NCBI RefSeq assembly: GCF_002926065.1
Contig: NZ_PREZ01000006.1
Coordinates: 62,001 to 126,000, forward strand
Length of the DNA: 64,000 nucleotides
Reading direction: 5' to 3'
From: Jeotgalibacillus proteolyticus
GTDB lineage: Bacteria; Bacillota; Bacilli; Bacillales; Jeotgalibacillaceae
The notes beneath the pieces are model-generated. The model ran no database searches. It worked only from the letters and a program-made list of their open reading frames with translations, and was not told the origin of the DNA. Numbering within the stretch: the first letter of the stretch is position 1; each line of letters begins with the position of its first letter. The translations under genes and the position numbers were made by a program. Shown here one piece after another: positions 54,303 to 62,499 of this stretch.

Positions 54303-55127
54303 TTGGGACGATTAGATCAAAAGACAGCGGTCATTACAGGAGCTGCAACCGGTATCGGAGAAGCAACAGCTAAGGTATTTGCACGTGAAGGAGCCAGAGT
54401 AATCTGTGCAGATATTAAGGAAGATGATTTGAATAAAACAGTGGAGTCAATTCGCAGTGAAGGCGGCGAGGCGGAAGCCTATTTTGTAGATGTGTCTAAA
54501 GAGGATAGCGTCACCTCATTTGCTGATGCATTAAAAGAAACATACGGCACCATTGATATCCTGTTTAATAATGCAGGGGTTGATGAGCAAGGCGGAAAGG
54601 TGCATGAGTACCCGGTTGAGCTTTTTGACCGCATCATGGCTGTTGATCTGCGCGGCACATTCTTATGCAGTAAATACTTAATCCCGCTCATGCTTGATAA
54701 CGGGGGCTCGATTATTAATAATGCGTCCATGTCGGGTTCTGCTGCCGATTTGGACCGTTCAGGCTATAACGCTGCAAAAGGCGGAATCATCAATTTCACT
54801 AAAGGAATGGCGATTGATTATGCCAGAAACGGGATCCGCGTGAATTCACTATCTCCAGGCACCATCGAGACACCGCTGATTGATGAATTAGTGGGAAGCA
54901 AACAGGAAAAGATGGGGCAAAAATTCAGAGAAGCAAACAAATGGATTGCACCGCTTGGACGTATAGGCCGTCCTGAGGAAATGGCGACAGTCGCGCTCTT
55001 CCTTGCTTCAGACGACAGCTCGTATGTTACGGGTGAAGATATTAAAGCAGATGGCGGTATTATGGCCTACACTTGGCCTGGAAAAATGCTCATTGAGGAT
55101 GAAGAGTGGAAGAAAGACACAGAATAA
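54303..55127 (+). CDS. SDR family oxidoreductase
   Basis: This 274-residue SDR has TGAATGIG (about residues 13-20), NNAGVDE, the Ser in NASMSG and the catalytic YNAAK. The tail VTGEDIKADGGIMAYTWPGKML is typical of glucose/3-oxoacyl-type SDRs. TTG at 54303 is the start: AGGAGG lies eight bases upstream and no ATG fits. It has its own terminator. The substrate is unknown. Confidence 0.87.
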   Translation: MGRLDQKTAVITGAATGIGEATAKVFAREGARVICADIKEDDLNKTVESIRSEGGEAEAYFVDVSKEDSVTSFADALKETYGTIDILFNNAGVDEQGGKVHEYPVELFDRIMAVDLRGTFLCSKYLIPLMLDNGGSIINNASMSGSAADLDRSGYNAAKGGIINFTKGMAIDYARNGIRVNSLSPGTIETPLIDELVGSKQEKMGQKFREANKWIAPLGRIGRPEEMATVALFLASDDSSYVTGEDIKADGGIMAYTWPGKMLIEDEEWKKDTE

Positions 55128-55135
55128 GAATAATA

Positions 55136-55168
55136 AAAAAGGCGCTCCAGGTCCAGGGGCGCCTTTTT
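55136..55168. terminator. Bidirectional terminator after the SDR
   Basis: AAAAAGGCGC pairs with GCGCCTTTTT across a loop of about 13 bases. The right arm touches the stop codon of the convergent repetitive-protein gene. Confidence 0.9.
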
Positions 55169-55748
55169 ACTGCTCCGCTTCATATTTTTTATACTGCCCA
55201 ATAAAGGCCAGGATGGTGCCTGCTGCCTGAACCCATGCTCCCCAAGCCAGTAAGGTAAGATGAGCGGGGTTTTCCTGCAGACCCAGTCTTAAATCTTTCA
55301 GCATATAAATACCGGCAACGGCCTGAATGGAGTTTCCTGCTGCCTGAAGAAGGCTCCCGGTAATAATCAATGCCTTGCCAGGGTAAGGGTCATCATAAAT
55401 TTGATCTGAAAAGGAGACCAGGGCACCCGTAGCCTGAAGTAAATTACCGGCAATGATATACCTCAAACTTCGTTCCGTTTCCAGATCCTGAAGAAGTCCG
55501 GCAATCACCGTTATGTTCCCGAGCGATTGGATCTCTTTCCCCATCACTTCTACGGTACGGGTTCCTTCAGCATCTGCTTCAATAGCATTTCCAGTGGCCT
55601 GCAGAGTATTGCCACAAAGCTCAAGCGCCCATCTGTTTTCCTTAACCGGAACCAATGAGGGGGTGCTGCCAAATGCGGCCGTTACCGTACCTATAGCTGT
55701 AATGAAAGAACCTTGTACCAACTGAAGATCATTTGTTGTCCCGCTCAT
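55167..55748 (-). CDS. Repetitive protein with six degenerate GxxxQAxG repeats
   Basis: This 193-residue protein is built of about six repeats of 25-40 residues with the core G-N-x-L-Q-A-x-G-N: LCGNTLQATGNAIEA, VMGKEIQSLGNITVIAG, IAGNLLQATGALVSF, ITGSLLQAAGNSIQAVAG and AWGAWVQAAGTILAFIG. It has no charged core and may insert in or line a membrane or coat. Similar proteins occur in Bacillus as a repetitive family of unknown function (possibly DUF6944). The start is ATG 55748 with GAGGGGG upstream, although a GTG nine bases earlier is possible. Confidence 0.75.
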   Translation of the reverse strand: MSGTTNDLQLVQGSFITAIGTVTAAFGSTPSLVPVKENRWALELCGNTLQATGNAIEADAEGTRTVEVMGKEIQSLGNITVIAGLLQDLETERSLRYIIAGNLLQATGALVSFSDQIYDDPYPGKALIITGSLLQAAGNSIQAVAGIYMLKDLRLGLQENPAHLTLLAWGAWVQAAGTILAFIGQYKKYEAEQ

Positions 55749-55811
55749 CCCCCTCACCCCGCTTCCAGTTACCCTTATCTTATTCAGAAGCGGAAATTTT
55801 GATAAAAGGAC

Positions 55812-56147
55812 CTATTCTTCAAACGCACTTGAGATTTTCAGCACTTGTTCCTCAAATTCATCTACGCGGACAAATCTTGCTTCTCTCAGCAGCTCTTTCC
55901 CTTCACCAAAAAGCAGCAGAACCGGCACGGTAAAAATGGTCAAGTGTTTTGCAACCTCCTCTACCTCATCAGCATTTATCTGGCCGCATGCGACAGCCGG
56001 GAACCGGTTCATCACCTGCTGAATCTTTGGCAATAACGCATGGCAAACACTGCAATTTGTTCTTAAGATATACAGCAGGACCAGGGAATGAGATTGAATG
56101 AACTGATCAGCTTCGTTGATTGAATGAATCATTTCAAATTTTCGCAT
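55812..56147 (-). CDS. Thioredoxin-like protein (CSVC active site)
   Basis: This 111-residue protein has the thioredoxin fold with the redox motif Cys32-Ser-Val-Cys35 (TNCSVCHALLPKI) and the cis-proline in TVPVLLLF. The standard CGPC is not present, so its redox potential may differ; it resembles the small YdbP-like thioredoxins of Bacillus. AAAGGAGGG lies seven bases before ATG 56147; the GTG just upstream is too close to it. It is a single cytosolic gene. Confidence 0.88.
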   Translation of the reverse strand: MRKFEMIHSINEADQFIQSHSLVLLYILRTNCSVCHALLPKIQQVMNRFPAVACGQINADEVEEVAKHLTIFTVPVLLLFGEGKELLREARFVRVDEFEEQVLKISSAFEE

Positions 56148-56256
56148 CACTATACCCTCCTTTTAAGCTTAACACTGCCATATCTCTAACAATATTTCCA
56201 TTTTCAAGCACAAACTATTATAATTGACTATATACTATTTTTTCAGGGGGTAAACA

Positions 56257-57114
56257 ATGACAAGCCAGTTTAACATTATTACTGCAGAATATCCTTCATT
56301 ACGTTCAGCCTCCAAACGAATTTTCAAGATGATATGTGACAGGCTGGATGTCAAGACCGCTTATGTTGCCAAAAGAGGCAGAGATGCAATGACTGTTCTT
56401 AGCTCATTAAATTTAGAAGAGGAAATCATTCCTGAAGAATATTCCGTTGAATACGGCGGAACGTATTGCCGCTTAATTTTAGGCAGCCAGGACGGGCAAA
56501 TGACCACTAAAAATCTATTAACTTTTGAGTCTACAAAAGATCTGGAGGTAACGCCTGAACTAAATGCGAAGGGCTTTTTAGGGGTCACACTCAAAAATCT
56601 TCAGGGCGATATTTTTGGCACCTTATGTGTGATGGATAAGGATGAAAAAGTATTTAATCAGGAAGAGATTGATTATCTTAAAGGAATGGCAGAGGTTTTA
56701 GCCCATACGATCGAATTAGATCAGACTACATATAATATGACGTTTTTATCGGTTCCTATTATTCCTATTACAAGCGGCGTTGCTGTCCTGTCCATCCAGG
56801 GGATCATTGATGAGGGCAGGGCTGAGACTATTTTAACCTCTGTGCTTCATTATGGTACGACTCATCAAATAGACCATTTCATTATTGACCTGTCAGGACT
56901 TCACATCATAGACGGCATCTTCCCTCATGTCCTTATTAATCTTGTTAAGTCCCTTGAGCTCATGGGCACCCAAACAATTGTAACAGGCATCACACCGGAA
57001 ATTGCCAAGTACGATCTGCAAAATGGGCAGGAGCTCATTCATCTCGATACGCATGTAGTTAGAAACCTGGAGTCAGCTCTTGAGCATATTGGCTTTCATT
57101 TAACAGAAATATAG
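56257..57114 (+). CDS. GAF-STAS signalling protein
   Basis: This 285-residue protein has an N-terminal GAF domain (about 20-155, TLCVMDKDEKVFNQEEIDYL) and a C-terminal STAS domain (about 165-280, HFIIDLSGLHIIDGIFPHVL). The order sensor-STAS is that of RsbR-type stressosome proteins. In RsbR the STAS domain is phosphorylated on two Thr; here those positions read IIDGIFP and EIAKYDLQNG, without Thr, so the phospho-switch seems absent. It may act as a scaffold partner. GGGGG precedes ATG 56257. No rsbS, rsbT or sigB genes are nearby. Confidence 0.83.
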   Translation: MTSQFNIITAEYPSLRSASKRIFKMICDRLDVKTAYVAKRGRDAMTVLSSLNLEEEIIPEEYSVEYGGTYCRLILGSQDGQMTTKNLLTFESTKDLEVTPELNAKGFLGVTLKNLQGDIFGTLCVMDKDEKVFNQEEIDYLKGMAEVLAHTIELDQTTYNMTFLSVPIIPITSGVAVLSIQGIIDEGRAETILTSVLHYGTTHQIDHFIIDLSGLHIIDGIFPHVLINLVKSLELMGTQTIVTGITPEIAKYDLQNGQELIHLDTHVVRNLESALEHIGFHLTEI

Positions 57115-57120
57115 ATTTCC

Positions 57121-57164
57121 CTAATTAAAAACCAGACTTTTTAAAAAGTCTGGTTTTTAATTAG
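57121..57164. terminator. Perfect 44-bp palindromic terminator
   Basis: CTAATTAAAAACCAGACTTTTT and its exact complement meet without a loop, giving 22-bp arms (the two end bases of each are kept as key residues here). It sits between the GAF-STAS gene and the convergent VTT gene, whose stop codon is inside. Confidence 0.9.
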
Positions 57165-57708
57165 GCTGCACATGAGATTTATTCAACCGCCCTAGCAGCT
57201 GAAAAACACCAATGAGAAGTGCAAGCATGATTAAGGTCATGTACCATGGGAGCTCTCTAATTAATTCCCCAAAGGCTGTATATAGCACCGCTGGCATAAT
57301 AACACCCAGCATAGAGTAATACATATACTCTTTAAACGTTTTAGACATCTCCATTAAATATAGGGACAGTAAGTGAAAATGGACAAAGGGCATGATGCGC
57401 AGAACCATTACCTGGCTGACTGACAGAGTCCGGTCCCGGAACACTTTGTCCTTTAGCCTTGAAAGCTTGGCTCTAAAGCGGGGAAATTTATTAACAAGCT
57501 GGTAGGAAACCAGGCTCATTAGGGATAGACCGAAAAACGACAGCAGTGCTCCCTCTAAAAAACCGAATAACACGCCTCCTGCAATGCATACAACAATGAC
57601 AGGCAAAAATAAAAACGGCCGCAGTAAGTGCAAAAGAATAAATAATACAGGGGCAAGCCAGCCGGCTGACTCAATAAAGAGTTCAATAGACTGATCAAAC
57701 TGTTCCAA
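57157..57708 (-). CDS. VTT/TVP38-DedA-type membrane protein
   Basis: This 183-residue protein has five or so hydrophobic segments and the VTT domain pattern: FLPVIVVCIAGGVLFGFLEGA with the re-entrant glycine, and RIMPFVHFHLLSLYLMEMSK near the middle. Members are integral membrane proteins of the TMEM64/DedA group, linked to lipid scrambling or membrane homeostasis. GGAGGGATTCC-type ribosome site precedes ATG 57708. It ends inside the palindromic terminator. Confidence 0.85.
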   Translation of the reverse strand: MEQFDQSIELFIESAGWLAPVLFILLHLLRPFLFLPVIVVCIAGGVLFGFLEGALLSFFGLSLMSLVSYQLVNKFPRFRAKLSRLKDKVFRDRTLSVSQVMVLRIMPFVHFHLLSLYLMEMSKTFKEYMYYSMLGVIMPAVLYTAFGELIRELPWYMTLIMLALLIGVFQLLGRLNKSHVQPN

Positions 57709-58025
57709 AGGAATCCCTCCTGTCTGTATAAATTATTGCCAACACTTTACTTTAGACCAGATTTTATGAAAAGACAATGGATTAGCGCTTTTTAATAGGT
57801 TAGTTGAGAGGAAATAATTATATTTTTTAAGATAAATCCAAATTACAATAAAGAAAGCGATAATACAGTCTATATTGCGCCTGAATTAAAAAAAGCTCCC
57901 TCAGGAGCTTTTTTTGCTGGTTCTTCTGAGCAAACGATTCAACCCCAATCATAGGATCGGCTGCAGCTTTCATTTCTCTAAAAGGCTTGAACTAAATAGT
58001 TTAGTCAACGAACCAGAACGGGTAC
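57709..58025. other. Intergenic region with an orphan hairpin
   Basis: About 320 bases between the VTT gene and the Spo0E-like gene. It contains one strong terminator hairpin (57888-57915) and otherwise nothing that can be supported as a gene. A plus-strand frame of 46 codons (57817-57954, ATT start) and a minus-strand frame of similar length both run through the hairpin and are probably chance. Confidence 0.5.
57888..57915. terminator. Strong terminator downstream of the Spo0E-like gene
   Basis: AAAAAAAGCTCC and GGAGCTTTTTTT form a 12-bp stem on a four-base loop with T-tracts on both strands. On the minus strand it lies 110 bases after the Spo0E-like stop codon, giving that mRNA a long 3' untranslated part. 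Confidence 0.88.
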
Positions 58026-58214
58026 TTAAATAACCCCAGGAAAAAGGTACATATCCTGGTATTCGTTTAAAAGATTGTCCAGTTCCTGGCTGCATTCAAC
58101 TACTTCTTCGTCTGTAAAACCGTGCTTTGCTGCTTTGTGGTACATATCCAGCCGTTTTTGGTTTATTTGTTTTAACAGGATGTTTTGTTGATAATGTTGT
58201 GGTGATCCCAGCAT
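58026..58214 (-). CDS. Spo0E-family sporulation regulatory phosphatase
   Basis: This 62-residue protein belongs to the Spo0E family, whose members dephosphorylate Spo0A~P and delay sporulation. The signature SQELDNLLNEYQ is visible after the conserved QINQKRLDMYHKAAKHGFTDEEVV helix. The length is normal for the short members. The start is ATG 58214, seven bases after GGAGGG; longer frames with an upstream ATG lack a ribosome site. It is the clearest sign in the window that the host forms endospores. Confidence 0.88.
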   Translation of the reverse strand: MLGSPQHYQQNILLKQINQKRLDMYHKAAKHGFTDEEVVECSQELDNLLNEYQDMYLFPGVI

Positions 58215-58458
58215 TTTATTACCCTCCATATTATTGTTCACTTTTATTTCCACAAAAATGGGTTAATTACATAATCTGAATTATAAGGTATGACCTCTTC
58301 TAAAGTTGTCGAACTGCGACTATTTTTTAAATGTTCACAAAACGTTCACATTTAGCCGAGATAATTTTATCTAGATAGATGACTTGCCGTTTCTTGCTGC
58401 AGAAATTGAGCGCACTTGTACTCTTCATAGAAAAAATGGTAAAGGAGCGGATAATGAA

Positions 58459-59521
58459 ATGACTCGAAAATGGATGATATATGGAGCATACGGCTACACA
58501 GGTGAACTAATCGCAAGAAAAGCAGCTGAAAATGGGTGGAAACCCGTACTTGCGGGTAGAAACGAGGATAAGTTAAAGCCTCTGGCAGAGGAGCTGTCGC
58601 TCGATTATCTCACTTTTTCTTTAGAGAACGAAGAACAACTTATTGAAAATATCAAAAAAGTGGAGCTGGTTCTTCATTGTGCGGGACCATTTAGCGTGAC
58701 CAGTGCCCCCATTATTGAAGCCTGTCTTGCAGCCGGGGCTCATTATTTAGACATTACCGGTGAAGCGGAGGTTTTTGAACATACCCATGATCAAAAGCAG
58801 CACAAAAGCAGGAGTTGTGCTTTGCTCAGGGGTTGGGTTTGATGTGATTCCAACTGATTGTACAGCGCTGAAATTAAAAGAAGTTCTTCCCGATGCCAAT
58901 CAGCTGTCGCTTGGCTTTGAATCCGATTCAGGAATTTCTCCCGGAACATCTAAAACGATGATTAATGGACTGTCCTCAGGAAGCCTGGAGCGCAGGGATG
59001 GGGTCCTTACTTCCTTTCCACTTGGACAAAAACGCCGTAAGATCAATTTTGGCCGGGGCGTAAAATCCGCAATGGCTATTCCCTGGGGAGATGTATCGAC
59101 GGCTTATTATACAACGGGGATTCCCACTATTAACACATGGATTCCGATGTCATCAGCAAAAATTACAGGAGCACGCTCTCTCCGTCTCTTAAAACCCGCG
59201 CTTCGTACATCGAAGGTTCAGTCTGCCCTGAAAAACTGGGTCGACAAAAATATTACCGGGCCGGACGAAGCTTCAAGAAATCAGTCACCTGCTTATATCT
59301 GGGGAGAAGCAAAAAATGCGCTGGGGACCGTATGCACGGTCCGCATTAAAACCTCCAATGTATATAGCCTGACAGTGGATGGCGCACTCCAAACGGTTGA
59401 GCGGCTCCTTGCAAAAACAGAGATACAAGGAGGAAGCTACACACCCGCCCTTCTTTTTGGGGCTCAATTTATTGAGGAATTACCAGGGTGCGGACGGTTT
59501 GAGGTTGAAATAAAATCATGA
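58459..59521 (+). pseudogene. Saccharopine dehydrogenase-like oxidoreductase, split by a frameshift
   Basis: Two frames make one protein of about 353 residues of the saccharopine dehydrogenase NADP-binding type. The first (58459-58842) holds the Rossmann part MIYGAYGYTGELIARKAAENG and HCAGPFSVTSAPIIEACLAAGAHYLDITGE. The second (up to 59521) holds KAGVVLCSGVGFDVIPTDC and the C-terminal part. The reading shifts by +1 near 58790. Deleting one A from CAAAAG there gives HDQSSTKAGVVLCSG, a smooth join. Members of this group often act on lipid or amino-acid substrates. The start is ATG 58459; GGAG lies upstream. No function is assigned. Confidence 0.82.
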
Positions 59522-59533
59522 TCTGAATAAAAA

Positions 59534-59560
59534 ACAGACCAACAAATTTAGTTGGTCTGT
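59534..59560 (-). terminator. Terminator of the branched-chain aminotransferase gene
   Basis: ACAGACCAAC and GTTGGTCTGT form a perfect 10-bp stem on a seven-base loop; on the minus strand TTTTTTATTC follows. Confidence 0.9.
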
Positions 59561-59590
59561 CAGCTATTTAACTTAAAACAAAACCTTATT

Positions 59591-60664
59591 TCACTCTACC
59601 TCAATAGTCCAGCCGTAAAGATCCTCACGCTTGCCGGTTTGAATACCGGTAATTTCATCGTATAGTCGCTGGGAAAGCTCGCCGATTTCATGATTGTTAA
59701 AAATCATTTTTTTGCCAAGCCAATTAAGTTCACCTACAGGAGAAATAACAGCTGCTGTTCCTGTCCCGAACACTTCTTCAACAGCGCCTTCTTCATATGC
59801 CTGATACAGCTCGTCAATTGAAATTCTTCTTTCAACAACGGGAATATCCCATTTATTCAATAGCTCAATAATGGACATTCTCGTAATTCCTTTTAAAATA
59901 CTTCCATTGAGTTCAGGCGTAACAATTTCACCCTTAATTTTAAAGAAGATATTCATGCTGCCAACCTCTTCAATATACTTCTTATGAATACCATCAAGCC
60001 ATAATACATCGGCGTTCCCGCTTTTTTTCGCATTCGCCTGCGCCTGATAACCGGAGGAATAGTTGCCGGCAGTTTTCGCCATGCCGGTGCCGCCTTTAAC
60101 AGCTCTAGTAAACTGATCTTCTACATTAATGATGACAGGTTTAATCCCACCCGGAAAATATGAGCCTACCGGTGAAAGAATGATCATGAATTTATACGTT
60201 TTAGCCGGTCCGACTGCAAGATTCGGCTCGGTTGCAATAATAAATGGCCGTATGTAAAGCGAGGTTCCTGCTGTTTCCGGCACCCAGTCTTTTTCAAGCT
60301 GAATTAATCGGGTTAAATAACCCAATACCTGCTCCTCATCGATTGGTGGAATGCTCAGCCGTTCACTGGAAAGATTTAAGCGCTGAAAATTCTTTTCCGG
60401 TCTGAAAAGTAATATCCGGTTATCCTTTGTCCGATAAGCCTTTAGTCCTTCAAAAACGGTTTGTCCATAGTGAAAGATTACCGCTGCAGGATCCAATGTA
60501 AGCGGCTGATAAGGGATAATTTTCGGCTCCTGCCATCCTTCTCCTTCCACGTAATCCATCGTAAACATGTGATCTGTAAAGGTCGTTCCAAAAGGAATTT
60601 GATCCTGCGTCGGCTTTTCCTTTTTGTTCTGGCTTTCGACAACTTCAAGCTCTGCTGTTTTCAT
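59591..60664 (-). CDS. ilvE: Branched-chain amino acid aminotransferase
   Basis: This 357-residue class IV PLP enzyme transfers the amino group between glutamate and the 2-oxo acids of leucine, isoleucine and valine. The PLP lysine lies in LDGIHKKYIEEVGSMNIFF. Other family marks are FEGLKAYR, RPFIIATEPNLAVGP, KGGTGMAKTAGNY and EEVFGTGTAAVISPVGEL, which also binds the cofactor phosphate. The length is typical for the larger BCAT group. The ATG at 60664 follows GAGACGAGAGGG. It is a single gene with its own terminator. Glutamate from gltBD would be its amino donor. Confidence 0.95.
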   Translation of the reverse strand: MKTAELEVVESQNKKEKPTQDQIPFGTTFTDHMFTMDYVEGEGWQEPKIIPYQPLTLDPAAVIFHYGQTVFEGLKAYRTKDNRILLFRPEKNFQRLNLSSERLSIPPIDEEQVLGYLTRLIQLEKDWVPETAGTSLYIRPFIIATEPNLAVGPAKTYKFMIILSPVGSYFPGGIKPVIINVEDQFTRAVKGGTGMAKTAGNYSSGYQAQANAKKSGNADVLWLDGIHKKYIEEVGSMNIFFKIKGEIVTPELNGSILKGITRMSIIELLNKWDIPVVERRISIDELYQAYEEGAVEEVFGTGTAAVISPVGELNWLGKKMIFNNHEIGELSQRLYDEITGIQTGKREDLYGWTIEVE

Positions 60665-60803
60665 CCCTCTCGTCTCCTTCTTTCTTCATCTGTTTGAATC
60701 ATTCTACACATAAGCTTAAAAATTTTAAAGAGCTTCTCACGAAAATTCTGAAAAAATCGTTCTTCCTGATAAAAAGAATACTCCTATTCTAGTAAAAATA
60801 AAA

Positions 60804-60854
60804 GAGAGGCTGAGACAACTGTGTGTCTCAACCTCTGACCCGGTTCACTGCGCT
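60804..60854 (-). terminator. Repeat-tail fragment acting as terminator of the glucoamylase-like gene
   Basis: AGAGGCTGAGACA pairs with TGTCTCAACCTCT across a six-base loop; on the minus strand TTTTATTTTTA follows. The adjoining CCCGGTTCACTGCGCT is the same tail as in the dispersed repeats at 17.4, 25.0 and 39.3 kb, but the GC-rich core is missing. Confidence 0.8.
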
Positions 60855-60859
60855 GATGG

Positions 60860-62212
60860 TTAGTTAATAGAAAATGTTTCTTTACTTAAAAGCTCCTCAG
60901 GCTTTTTCCCGATCGGATCCTGATGGAAATAGTCGCGGATAATTCCATCTTTCAGATAATTGGCGATCGACACCATGATCATTCCCTGATCAAGTGCAAG
61001 ATACGCCTCGGTTACTTCACCTGTCTCAACGTTTACAGAATCATAAAAGCCGTATTTGCTGTACATATCGAATTTTTTTAGGGCTTTGATATTTTCACGA
61101 ACCTCAGCAGGCGCATAATCGAGTGCCAAAAAGGTTGCATGAGCCGTCACAGTGGCGCCATCAGGGTAGCCGGAGGTGCCAAGCGGTGTGGCTGCAAATT
61201 CACTATAGCCATTAGGTGTAGCCGATGGAGAAAAGCCCCAGACCTTATACCCCTTATCCTTTGCATACTGAATCTGAAGGTCTACATGCCGCTGGTTATT
61301 TAACCCCAGCGCATTTGTGCCAATATCTTTTTCCTTCATGACGATTCCAGGCATTAATCCTTCAAACATACTGCCTCCCCAGCTCGGAACAAATTTCACA
61401 TTATTGTATTCGTAATGACCCTGGAAAACGGTAATTCCGTCATACACTTCTTCGTATCCGCCTGGAATCTGTGCCTGCCAATCCCATTCAGGAGACATCG
61501 TGCGGTACATTTTCCACCAATGCTCTGATGGAACATCGCCTTTACCGATCGCGATGTAGCTTCCTACACGCGGTTCAGTATAGAGGAGCCCGTAATGGTG
61601 ATCGGTTAATTTTCCTGCTTCGGCATCATAGCCCCCGCGGAACTGACCAACTTCCTCGTCATAAAGAGCTGTGTAGTTCATTTCCTCCACAAGCCTGCTT
61701 GTTTGGTCATTTAATTCATCATAGGCCTGTCCTGCAACCATTAATCCTGCAGAAAGCCAGCCGTTATCAACCTGGGAAATGAACTGGCCCCAATCTGTTT
61801 TAAGCGAGCCGTCCTTCGTATAGTACCAGTTATAGTAAAGGCCGTTCCACTTTTCAAGACCTTCAAGGGTATTAAGGGTTACCTGGATACGATCGACCGC
61901 CTCTTCTTTTGAAATAAAGCCCATCTCCTGGGCGGATATTGTGCTCATCATATACATAGCAATATTTGTTGGTGAAGTATGGGCAGCCTCAATCTTCCCC
62001 TCTTCTGTATAACGTATTTCATCATACGTTAACCCTGTATTTGGGTCTGTGTTGTCTTTAAAATAAGTAAAGGTCTTTTTTGCAATCGCTTTCAATTCTG
62101 CGTTCAATGCTTTATCTTTCCCGTGATTGACAGGTGTTGCAGAGGCGGATGGAAGAATCGCAATAAACAGGGTGAAAATTGATACCAGCGCTATCATTTT
62201 TGTTTTTTTCAT
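60860..62212 (-). CDS. Secreted glucoamylase-family glycoside hydrolase
   Basis: This 450-residue protein starts with a signal peptide (MKKTKMIALVSIFTLFIAI, cut near ASATP). The mature part has the glycoamylase-like fold (PF10091 group, with GH144/GH162-type beta-1,2-glucanases): FTYFKDNTDPNTGLTYDEI, WGFSPSATPNGYSEFAATPLG and GATVTAHATFLALDYAP. Members are extracellular glucanases; the bond cut cannot be told here. AAAGGAG precedes ATG 62212. A 12-bp LacI-type palindrome lies 38 bases upstream of the start. It may degrade or remodel a polysaccharide like the one predicted from the locus at 36-45 kb, or use an external one. Confidence 0.83.
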   Translation of the reverse strand: MKKTKMIALVSIFTLFIAILPSASATPVNHGKDKALNAELKAIAKKTFTYFKDNTDPNTGLTYDEIRYTEEGKIEAAHTSPTNIAMYMMSTISAQEMGFISKEEAVDRIQVTLNTLEGLEKWNGLYYNWYYTKDGSLKTDWGQFISQVDNGWLSAGLMVAGQAYDELNDQTSRLVEEMNYTALYDEEVGQFRGGYDAEAGKLTDHHYGLLYTEPRVGSYIAIGKGDVPSEHWWKMYRTMSPEWDWQAQIPGGYEEVYDGITVFQGHYEYNNVKFVPSWGGSMFEGLMPGIVMKEKDIGTNALGLNNQRHVDLQIQYAKDKGYKVWGFSPSATPNGYSEFAATPLGTSGYPDGATVTAHATFLALDYAPAEVRENIKALKKFDMYSKYGFYDSVNVETGEVTEAYLALDQGMIMVSIANYLKDGIIRDYFHQDPIGKKPEELLSKETFSIN

Positions 62213-62249
62213 GTCGATCTCCTTTCTGGAATCTGATTAAGGTAGTAGT

Positions 62250-62261
62250 TGAAACGTTTCA
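62250..62261. promoter_or_regulatory. Candidate LacI-family operator
   Basis: TGAAACGTTTCA is a perfect 12-bp palindrome with the central CG of LacI-family sites. It is two bases short of the CcpA cre consensus, so a sugar-specific regulator is more likely than CcpA. It lies 38 bases before the start of the glucoamylase-family gene. No LacI gene is in the window. Confidence 0.5.
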
Positions 62262-62343
62262 CTAACATTCTATCATGTCTCTTCACATAGAGTAATAGAA
62301 TTATTCACTATTCCGTCAATTAGTTATATCCTCATACATTCTG

Positions 62344-62408
62344 CCGGACAGTGGTTGGATGCATCTCTTTCATCTCTAAAAGCCTCTGCTGCAGGCTTGA
62401 AGGTCCGG
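62344..62408. other. Possible structured element between divergent genes
   Basis: CCGGAC (62344-62349) pairs with GTCCGG (62403-62408) and inside it AAGCCT pairs with AGGCTT around CTGCTGC. The two nested stems lie in the gap between the hydrolase gene and the GlsB-family gene. No T-tract follows. Confidence 0.3.
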
Positions 62409-62499
62409 GACAATGATAAGATTTTGAATCTACTTTACATATTTTTATACAAAATGGGGTAGAAGTATAGAAATAGAACAGTTTGAAAGGAGCATTTAT

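Noticed and set aside
62250-62263. CcpA cre site before the glucoamylase-family gene
   Set aside because: The palindrome is two bases shorter than the cre consensus, so it is listed only as a LacI-type candidate.
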